In this document: positions 14,705 through 20,132 of the stretch, piece after piece
How positions within the stretch are numbered: the stretch's first letter is position 1
Layout of the letters: the number at the start of each line of letters is the position of its first letter
From: JBBQVS01 sp038211295
GTDB lineage: Bacteria > Chloroflexota > Ktedonobacteria > Ktedonobacterales > Ktedonobacteraceae
Direction: 5' to 3'
Assembly: GCA_038211295.1 (NCBI GenBank)
Contig: JBBQVS010000075.1
Location: 1-20,132, forward strand
DNA length: 20,132 nt
Position numbers and translations under genes: made by a program
The notes under the pieces: generated by a model
The model's input: only the letters and a program-made list of their open reading frames with translations
Databases searched by the model: none
What the model was told of the DNA's origin: nothing

Positions 14705-14762
14705 ACCCTCGTTGTTCTCGCAAGAAGAAACTACATTGGGCAACAAACAGCAACAATAAATG

Positions 14763-14791
14763 TTGACATTCATTCCCTTTTGTGCTATTAT
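14763..14791 (+). promoter_or_regulatory. Promoter at the IS607-type left end
   Basis: TTGACA (14763-14768) and TATTAT (14786-14791) are 17 bases apart, and the -10 is extended by TGC. The predicted start falls at or within a base or two of the tnpA ATG (14798), so the original transposase mRNA would have been leaderless or nearly so. Confidence 0.55.
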
Positions 14792-14797
14792 GTCTCT

Positions 14798-14848
14798 ATG
14801 AGATTAAGTGTATACGCTAAAAAAATGGGCATCAGTTACGTGATTTAG
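14798..14848 (+). pseudogene. tnpA: 5' remnant of IS607-type tnpA (serine recombinase)
   Basis: The frame reads MRLSVYAKKMGISY and then VI and a stop. The first 14 residues match the start of the MerR-like helix-turn-helix at the N-terminus of IS607 TnpA, which I recall as a YAKKLGVSYRTAWRW-type sequence. After SY the sequence changes abruptly to that of tnpB in another frame. No recombinase catalytic domain remains. Confidence 0.6.
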
Positions 14849-15732
14849 ACAAAGCATTTGAAAACTTTTTCAGGAAGTGCAAGTTCAAAAAACAAGGACA
14901 ATGGAAGGGCAAGTGTGGCTATCCCAAATTTAAGAGCAGGCACAAGGGACGTGGCACGTTTCGCCTTGATTGTCCTGTACACGTCTTTGACGATACCGTG
15001 CAACTTCCCAAACTAGGAACTATCCGCGTAAAGGAACACGGCTATATCCCAACGTGGGGCGTCAAGGTGTTGTCGGCTACGGTGTCTGAAAAGGCGGGTC
15101 GCTGGTATGTTTCTGTGCAAGTAGAAGAGGAACATACAGACCCGATACAAGCAACTGGACCCGCAATCGGGGTAGACGTTGGCATTAAAACGCTTGCCAC
15201 GTTCTCGACTGGCGAAACCTTCGACAATCCAAAGGCGTTACGCTCTCGACTCAAAGCCTTGAAACGGGCATCACGTCGGCACTCAAAAAAGAAAAAGGGC
15301 AGCAATACCCGCAAGAAAGCACAAAGGAAACTTGCAAAGTTGCATATGCGGATAGCCAATATCCGTAAAGATGCGCTCCACAAAGCAACATCAGCAATCG
15401 TGATGAAAACCAAGTCACCTGCTGAAAGGCCGTCTGTGATTGTCTTAGAGGATTTACCTATTCAAGGGATGCTCAAAAATCGGAAGTTGAGCAGGGCAAT
15501 CAGTGACGTAGGGCTTTTTGAGTTTAAGCGTCAACTGACGTACAAAGCGGCCTATGCGGGTATCGAAATCAAGCAGGTGTCACGCTGGTTTCCTTCAAGT
15601 AAAACATGCTCATCATGTGGCAATGTCAAAGATGAGTTAGGATTAGACGAGCGGGTGTACGTCTGCGTTGAGTGCGGATATGTAGCCGATAGGGATTATA
15701 ACGCGGCTAGGGTATTAGCGCAAACGGCATAA
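14839..15732 (+). pseudogene. tnpB: TnpB (OrfB/Cas12f-like RNA-guided nuclease), N-terminally truncated
   Basis: TnpB proteins are RNA-guided RuvC nucleases encoded by IS200/IS605 and IS607 elements and are ancestral to Cas12. Counting from the CGT at 14839, 297 residues remain. The first match is RDLDKAFENFF, which lies about 80-100 residues into a normal TnpB. The RuvC parts are intact: the first Asp in AIGVDVGIKTLATFS, the Glu in VIVLEDLPIQG, the four-cysteine zinc ribbon CSSCG and CVECG, and the last Asp in DRDYNAARVL. A Lys/Arg-rich bridge helix region (SRRHSKKKKG) is present. The N-terminal start and part of the RNA/target-recognition lobe are missing. A GTG at 14998 could start a shorter 244-residue product. 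The frame is otherwise free of stops, so the deletion may be recent or the remnant may be under some constraint. Confidence 0.8.
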
Positions 15733-15857
15733 CTATCAGTCTGTACCGTGAGTTACACGGGAACATAAAGCCTCTGGACATTGTAGCTCTGGCTTGTCGG
15801 AAACGATAGGTGAAACTACGGTGGAGGAAGGAGGAACCGACGAGTGGACAAATGTCC
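15733..15857 (+). ncRNA. Possible omega-RNA scaffold / right end of the IS607-type element
   Basis: Omega-RNAs of TnpB elements are transcribed from the 3' end of tnpB to the right end and carry the guide beyond it. Here several local stems follow the tnpB stop: CCGTG with CACGG (around 15747-15761), CTTGTCGG (15793-15800) with CCGACGAG (15837-15844), and GGACA with TGTCC close to 15847-15857. The position and the stems fit an omega-RNA scaffold, but no consensus can be matched by eye. Confidence 0.35.
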
Positions 15858-16133
15858 CTAGATTGGATAACGGATGCGATGGTAGAGCGCATCAAAGGAG
15901 AAACTGACACCGATATTTTTGAGTTCGATCTGCCCGCCAGATTGATAGCCGTGTTGATGCCAGAAGGCACCTTCTCGTTGATACACCTCAATCGCTTGGT
16001 ATTCACTGCCGATAAGCACATATTCCTGTACAGATGTGAGTGCTTTGTACGCTGTATATTTCGCTCCTCGGTCTCGTTTCTCAGTGTTTGGCGAGAGGAC
16101 TTCGATCACTACGATAGGATTGGTCAGCATCAT
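15858..16133 (-). pseudogene. C-terminal fragment of a Uma2 family (DUF820) endonuclease-like protein
   Basis: Uma2 proteins have a PD-(D/E)XK-like fold and are abundant in Cyanobacteria and Chloroflexota; their function is poorly known. The 91-residue frame begins MMLTNPIVVIEVLSPNTEKRDRGAKYTAY and continues LTSVQEYVLIGSEYQAIEVYQREG, which matches the second half of the family, including the glutamate of the IEVLSP motif. A full Uma2 has about 180-200 residues, so the N-terminal half is missing. A stop codon stands in frame directly before the first ATG (16134-16136). The C-terminal end lies at the presumed right end of the IS607 remnant and may also be altered. Confidence 0.7.
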
Positions 16134-16194
16134 TTATAGTCTTGCGAATAAGCAATATCGTAGTTTCGCAGGTAGCTGTTCGCGTATTGATAGA

Positions 16195-16265
16195 GCATGG
16201 CCCGTGCCATGCCCTCTTGCCCTCCCAACGAGCGACTCCAGGGAGTTCGCTGAATACAACTCCCT
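16195..16265. repeat. Two hairpins, possible end of another insertion sequence
   Basis: GCATGGC (16195-16201) pairs with GCCATGC (16206-16212) around a 4-base loop. AGGGAGTT (16240-16247) pairs with AACTCCCT (16258-16265) around a 10-base loop that includes GAATAC. The second hairpin covers the stop codon of the zinc protease gene. The look resembles subterminal hairpins of IS200/IS605 elements, but no transposase is attached, so this is tentative. Confidence 0.3.
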
Positions 16266-17010
16266 AACACTCCCACGTCTCATGGCCCAGTGGAGCCATG
16301 TTCAATTCCTGTCGGCAGTGTTTCCACATGGGCAAGAAGGTATTCATGTGGGCCTCGAACCGCGCGTTGTGGTGGCGTTCGAGTAGATGGACGAGTTCGT
16401 GAACTATAACGTACTCCAGGCAGTAGAGAGGCTTCTTGACGAGTTCAAGGTTGAGCCAGATGCGCCGCGCCTCGATCTTACAACTTCCCCAGCGTGTCTT
16501 CATCTGTTTTACTCCCCACTCCGCGACCCGCACGCCAATGATGGCCTCCCATTTGATGATGAGTGGGGCGATCTCTGCCTTGAGTTGTCGCCGATACCAC
16601 GCCGTGAGGACGCGTTCCCGTTCCGCTACATTGCTCTCTTCCCGCACAAATAGGTTCAACATCTTATTGTTGCGAAACGTTACGGCGGGTGTTCCCTTGC
16701 GATACTCGACGTTGAGCAGGTAGCGGGTGCCTTGATAGTAGTGGCTCTCCCCACTTACAAACTCGCGTTCCGTTTGCCGCTCCTGTTGCTCAAACTTTGC
16801 CTGCTGTCGCTTGATCCAGCCCAGCTTCGAGATTGTGAAGAGGCGCACGGCCTCATCATTGACGCGCAACGGCACCGCGACACGGATGCGTCCCGCTGGT
16901 GGGTACACGCCCAGATGCAGGTTCTTGATGTCCTTCCGCACGACATCGACGACAAAATTACTGACGGTTATCTGGTGCTTTTCAACGCTCTCATGTTTCT
17001 CAATATTCAT
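16264..17010 (-). CDS. YgjP-like (DUF45) zinc metalloprotease, partner of type I RM genes
   Basis: A 248-residue protein of the DUF45/YgjP group (M48-like, SprT/WLM-related), recognised by YVIVHELVHLLERHHNARF (about 200-218) with the HExxH zinc motif at 204-208 and further His at 213-214. The conserved MKTRWGSC (170-177) precedes it. The N-terminal half has the typical beta-rich section IRVAVPLRVNDEAV. The length is normal. The ATG at 17008-17010 overlaps the hsdR stop (17000-17002) by 11 bases, so it is probably translated by coupling; its own ribosome-binding site is weak. In my knowledge of the family, members are often encoded directly with type I restriction-modification genes, and this gene fits that pattern. 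Whether it processes a restriction subunit or another protein is not known. Confidence 0.88.
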   Translation of the reverse strand: MNIEKHESVEKHQITVSNFVVDVVRKDIKNLHLGVYPPAGRIRVAVPLRVNDEAVRLFTISKLGWIKRQQAKFEQQERQTEREFVSGESHYYQGTRYLLNVEYRKGTPAVTFRNNKMLNLFVREESNVAERERVLTAWYRRQLKAEIAPLIIKWEAIIGVRVAEWGVKQMKTRWGSCKIEARRIWLNLELVKKPLYCLEYVIVHELVHLLERHHNARFEAHMNTFLPMWKHCRQELNMAPLGHETWEC

Positions 17011-20000
17011 CTTGCTGCTTCACAATCTCTAAGATAGTATTTGTCAGGCTCTCGTCAAGCAGCACTTCGTGAATCGCATAGAGCACTTCTCGCTCCTTGA
17101 CCTTGTTGTTCCGCCATCCGTCCTTCTTTATGCCTTGCACTGCCGTATTCACATCAAGAGCCTGCTGCTCGTTGCTGCTGAGGTTATCATACAGCACACG
17201 CTTGCCTGAGGTGTTCAGCGAGTGCGGGTACGTGGTACTTCCGGTTGTGTTCTGTATTTTGTGAGCCAGCTCGATGACCTGTGCCAGGTACTGCTCGTAG
17301 TCCTGCGCGGAACTCTGCCGCTCCTGTATCAATGTGTCGAGTAGTTCCGACATCTTCTCATAATACACGGGATTGGTGGAACGCTCGTTGATGATGACGC
17401 GCCGCAGGTTGTTCTCGATGGTTTCCGCCGTTGCTTCCTTGTCGCTTGTTAGTCCTTGTGGCAACGCTTGTAGCGCGTTGCTTCCCCGTTCCACCAGCAA
17501 CTTCACCAGCGTCGTCTCCTCAAATGCCGAAATCTTTGTACTATCCTCGGCACGGATATAGGTATCGATCAGGTGGCGCATCGCTGGCTCGTACATCTTG
17601 AGATCGATATAGTCACCACTGGCGGCCTTTACCTCTGTTCGCACCTTTTCGTAATAGTCCACCTCGCGTTTGACTGCTTCAATCTCTTGCGCGGAATAGC
17701 CCGCCTCTGGCATGTCGTTGGCTATGTTAGCGTAGGCGCGGAGAAGCGAGACCGTGAGCCTGTAGAGCGCGATGCGTTTCGGTTCGCTCTCCACGAGCGC
17801 GTTCTTGTCCGTGGTGTCACCACAGAAGTAGCGAATATAGTTCTGCGTCCCGCGCGGCGGCGCGACTGGCTCACACAGAGCGCAGATACTCTCGCGTGCC
17901 TGCTCTAGCCGCTCGCGTGCTTTGCCAACGCGGTTGCTCAACAGTCCCGCCACGTCGGCGGCGTCGTACTCCGCCAGTGGCCCCGATGTGTAGTCCGCGA
18001 TGGAACGCTCAAGCGATTGAAAGAGGTCTTGGTAGTCAACAATATAGCCATATTCTTTATCTTCGCCATCGAGTCGATTGACGCGACAGATGGCTTGAAA
18101 CAGGCCATGATTTTGCATCTTCTTATCGATGTAGAGATAGGTCGCGGGCGGCGCGTCGAAGCCCGTCAGCAGCTTATCCACGACGATGAGGAGCCGCATC
18201 TGTCCGGGAGCCTCTACAAACTGCTTTTTGACTTCCTGCTCGAAGGTTTCGGGGTCTTTACCGCCCAGCATTCTCTTGTAAATCTCGTATTGCTGAAGCT
18301 TCTCAGTCAGGCCCTCGCCGCTCTCCTCGCCCTTGATATCCGATGAGTTGGGCCTGTAAGAGGTGATGATGGCACACTTGTCGAAGCCTTGCGAGAGAAA
18401 CAGTTCATAGAAGCGGCACGCTCGATAGATGTCTCCAGAAACCAGCATAGCGTTGCCACGTCCACTGTCCAGACGGTCTTGCGTCTCCATGTCTAGCAGA
18501 ATGTCCGCGACAATTTTTGAGAGCCGCGATTGCGAACTCAGCACCTTCTGCATCGTTCCCCACTTCTTTTTGAGCTGGGCCAGGGCAACATCGTTCAAGC
18601 CTCGGGTCTTGGCCTCGAACCACTGGTCGATGCGTTGTGGCGAGGTGATGCTCTGCTCGATATCGCGAGCCTCGTAGCGCAGGTCGAGAATGACCTTATC
18701 CTCGACGGCCTCGTTGAACTTATAGGTGTGGATGTACGGGCCGAAGACCTCGATACTCTTCTGCTTCTCGGCCTTCAAGAGCGGCGTGCCGGTGAAGCCG
18801 AGAAACAGCGCGTTGGGCAGGAGTTTCTTCATCGCCTCGTGTAACGCCCCCGATTGCGTGCGGTGACACTCATCGACAAAGACGTAGATGTCACCCTTTG
18901 GCTTGAAATCGCCGACACGCTGAAGTTCCGCGAGAAAGCCGCTGACATCGCCCTCTTCTTTGCCGGTGAATTTGTGAATGAGCGAGCAGAGCAGCCAGGG
19001 CGTTGTCGTGTTGAGTTGCGCTATCAGGTCTTGCCCGCTTCTGGTGCGCGTAATCGTTTCATTAACACCCTTAAACACCTGCTCGATCTGCTCATCTAGT
19101 TCGGTGCGGTCCGTGATAATCACCACCCGCGCGTCCCGTATGTTCTCGCGAATCCATTTCGCGAGCCAGACCATCGTCAGACTCTTGCCGCTGCCCTGCG
19201 TGTGCCAGAGAATACCCCCCTCGCGCCTGCGTACCGCCTCTTGCACGGCGTGTACCCCGAAGTATTGATTGGGGCGGCACAACTTCTTGATGCCAGCGTC
19301 GAACACCACAAAATCATGCACAATCTCCAGTAGCCGCTGCTTGTCGCACAATTGAGTCAGGGCGCGATCCAGCATGTTCTCAATCTGGCTATCCTCTTTC
19401 CAGGTCAGATAATACTTTTCACGCGTCTCGATGGTGCCATAGCGCAGCCCTTGAGTATCGTTGCCCGCCATCACCAGTTGCAGCGTGGTAAAGAAGGGGC
19501 GAATAAACACGGAGTTTTGATTGTCCAGATTCTGGCGAATGCCCTCGCTTATCGGCACGGTTGAGCGTTTGAGTTCCAGCACGCCCAGGGCGATGCCATT
19601 CACATACAGCACGATATCAGGCCGTTTGGTGTTTTCGCCCTTTATGGTCACTTCTTCGGCGATGGCGAAATCGTTTTCGAGTGGATGCTGCCAGTCGATG
19701 AGCCAGACGGTCTGGTTGTTTTCGCCTACGTCGGCCTTGACCTGCACGCCATAGCGCAACTGACTATAGACTGCTTTATTGGGATCGTAAAGGCTCCGTG
19801 TCAGCCCGCCCGCCGTCTTCTTGAACTCGTAGATCGCCCTGCTAATCAGGACAGCAGAATAGCCCTGCCGTTGCAGGAAGGAGCGCAGGTGTTCCTCTTC
19901 GACATTGCTGTTGTTGGGGCGGTCTCCCCAGTTGCCGAGATAGTGATAGCCGAGCTGTTCGCGAAATAGCGTGACCACGCGGTTCTGCGTTATGCGTTCA

Positions 20001-20020
20001 AGCTGACCAACGGTACTCAT
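17000..20020 (-). CDS. hsdR: Type I restriction endonuclease subunit R
   Basis: The motor and nuclease subunit of a type I restriction-modification complex, which translocates DNA with ATP and cuts at a distance when the site is unmethylated. The N-terminal PD-(D/E)XK nuclease is visible as KRPDIVLYVNG (Asp135) then LGVLELKRS (Glu149, Lys151). The SF2 motor has WHTQGSGKS (272-280, Walker A), YVFVDECHRTQSG (DECH at 383-386), LGFTGTPLLK (407-416), then VVDKLLTGFDAPP and QAICRVNRLDGEDKEYGYIVDY, the arginine-finger motif VI. The C-terminal part is helical and binds the methyltransferase core. At 1006 residues it is full length, with no frameshift. The ATG at 20018-20020 overlaps the hsdS stop as TAATG. 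The zinc protease follows. Confidence 0.97.
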   Translation of the reverse strand: MSTVGQLERITQNRVVTLFREQLGYHYLGNWGDRPNNSNVEEEHLRSFLQRQGYSAVLISRAIYEFKKTAGGLTRSLYDPNKAVYSQLRYGVQVKADVGENNQTVWLIDWQHPLENDFAIAEEVTIKGENTKRPDIVLYVNGIALGVLELKRSTVPISEGIRQNLDNQNSVFIRPFFTTLQLVMAGNDTQGLRYGTIETREKYYLTWKEDSQIENMLDRALTQLCDKQRLLEIVHDFVVFDAGIKKLCRPNQYFGVHAVQEAVRRREGGILWHTQGSGKSLTMVWLAKWIRENIRDARVVIITDRTELDEQIEQVFKGVNETITRTRSGQDLIAQLNTTTPWLLCSLIHKFTGKEEGDVSGFLAELQRVGDFKPKGDIYVFVDECHRTQSGALHEAMKKLLPNALFLGFTGTPLLKAEKQKSIEVFGPYIHTYKFNEAVEDKVILDLRYEARDIEQSITSPQRIDQWFEAKTRGLNDVALAQLKKKWGTMQKVLSSQSRLSKIVADILLDMETQDRLDSGRGNAMLVSGDIYRACRFYELFLSQGFDKCAIITSYRPNSSDIKGEESGEGLTEKLQQYEIYKRMLGGKDPETFEQEVKKQFVEAPGQMRLLIVVDKLLTGFDAPPATYLYIDKKMQNHGLFQAICRVNRLDGEDKEYGYIVDYQDLFQSLERSIADYTSGPLAEYDAADVAGLLSNRVGKARERLEQARESICALCEPVAPPRGTQNYIRYFCGDTTDKNALVESEPKRIALYRLTVSLLRAYANIANDMPEAGYSAQEIEAVKREVDYYEKVRTEVKAASGDYIDLKMYEPAMRHLIDTYIRAEDSTKISAFEETTLVKLLVERGSNALQALPQGLTSDKEATAETIENNLRRVIINERSTNPVYYEKMSELLDTLIQERQSSAQDYEQYLAQVIELAHKIQNTTGSTTYPHSLNTSGKRVLYDNLSSNEQQALDVNTAVQGIKKDGWRNNKVKEREVLYAIHEVLLDESLTNTILEIVKQQDEY

Positions 20021-20132
20021 TATACTAGCCTCGTCTTTCCGGTGAGCAATTCCTGCATCATCCCTTGCTTTAACGCGCGCGTCTTGTCGCGCCTCTGCTC
20101 CAGTGCAACGATTTCCGCGTCCATGTCCGACA
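20020..20132 (-). CDS. hsdS: Type I restriction specificity subunit S, C-terminal end (partial)
   Basis: Only the last 36 codons lie in the window. They read SDMDAEIVALEQRRDKTRAL then KQGMMQELLTGKTRLV and TAA, which is the well-known end of the second conserved helix of HsdS. This helix forms the coiled-coil spacer that sets the distance between the two half-sites. The TAA at 20020-20022 shares its last base with the ATG of hsdR. The remainder of hsdS, and presumably hsdM, lie to the right beyond the window. Confidence 0.93.
   Translation of the reverse strand, partial: SDMDAEIVALEQRRDKTRALKQGMMQELLTGKTRLV

Larger units (their letters stand above)
14763..15857 (+). mobile_element. Internally deleted IS607-family element remnant
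   Basis: The order is promoter, the first 14 codons of a tnpA-like serine recombinase gene, a deletion junction near 14833-14840, the C-terminal three quarters of tnpB, and a structured right-end region. The deletion removed nearly all of tnpA and the tnpB start. Exact ends cannot be set because IS607 elements lack terminal inverted repeats and usually make no target duplication. The left boundary given is the promoter and the right one is just before the Uma2 fragment. Confidence 0.6.

Noticed and set aside
14565..14759. 64-codon plus-strand frame after the dsRBD gene
   Set aside because: It lies almost wholly within the inverted-repeat element and its Cys/Pro/Ser-rich product looks non-coding; the RNA-structure reading explains the region better.
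1..20132. CRISPR arrays, rRNA genes, phage structural genes
   Set aside because: No regularly spaced direct repeats, rRNA sequence or phage-type proteins were seen on either strand.

Overview
The window looks like chromosomal DNA of a free-living bacterium of moderate GC content. F420/flavin-dependent luciferase-like oxidoreductases, a PPi-type phosphofructokinase, IS607-type TnpB remnants and a Uma2 fragment together suggest a Chloroflexota bacterium, perhaps Ktedonobacteria. That assignment is an inference from gene content, not from a phylogenetic marker. The left half (about 1-10.5 kb) is metabolic. The right half (about 10.5-20.1 kb) is accessory DNA rich in nucleic-acid enzymes and mobile-element debris.

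Region 1 (32-5482): a minus-strand operon runs PPi-type phosphofructokinase, phosphopentomutase (deoB), GNAT acetyltransferase, phosphomannomutase/phosphoglucomutase. All three junctions are 4-base ATGA stop/start overlaps, so the four genes should be translationally coupled. An extended -10 promoter (TATAAT at 4400-4405) lies upstream. A nucleoside hydrolase is divergently transcribed from its own sigma-70-like promoter. Hydrolase, phosphopentomutase and phosphofructokinase together suggest channelling of nucleoside-derived pentose into central metabolism.

Region 2 (5483-6910): a promoter drives an unrecognised gene whose reading frame breaks at a T5 run. The downstream frame restores a C-terminal membrane anchor. 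A tRNA-His (GTG) with its own promoter and a clear terminator follows.

Region 3 (6909-10526): a GNAT acetyltransferase and an LLM-class oxidoreductase on the minus strand are separated by a very long near-perfect hairpin. Divergent to them is a two-gene plus-strand unit, a Gfo/Idh/MocA oxidoreductase and a second LLM-class oxidoreductase.

Region 4 (10558-14704): this is the most unusual stretch. It has (a) an SF1 UvrD-type helicase with a complete RelE/ParE-like domain fused to its N-terminus, (b) a protein with a possible winged helix and a PD-(D/E)XK nuclease core, and (c), divergently, a small protein made of two tandem double-stranded-RNA-binding domains with no RNase III domain. Directly after (c) is an intergenic segment with several nested and mutually exclusive inverted repeats. 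A dsRNA-binding protein beside a potentially multistate structured RNA, with a nuclease and a toxin-helicase fusion next door, is the best candidate here for an undescribed system. A functional link is inference.

Region 5 (14763-16265): mobile-element debris. The first codons of an IS607-type tnpA are fused by deletion to the middle of tnpB, with a possible omega-RNA/right end, followed by a C-terminal Uma2 fragment and a possible second insertion-sequence end.

Region 6 (16264-20132): the end of a type I restriction-modification operon on the minus strand: the last codons of hsdS, a complete hsdR, and a YgjP-like zinc metalloprotease overlapping the hsdR end. hsdM and most of hsdS lie outside the window.
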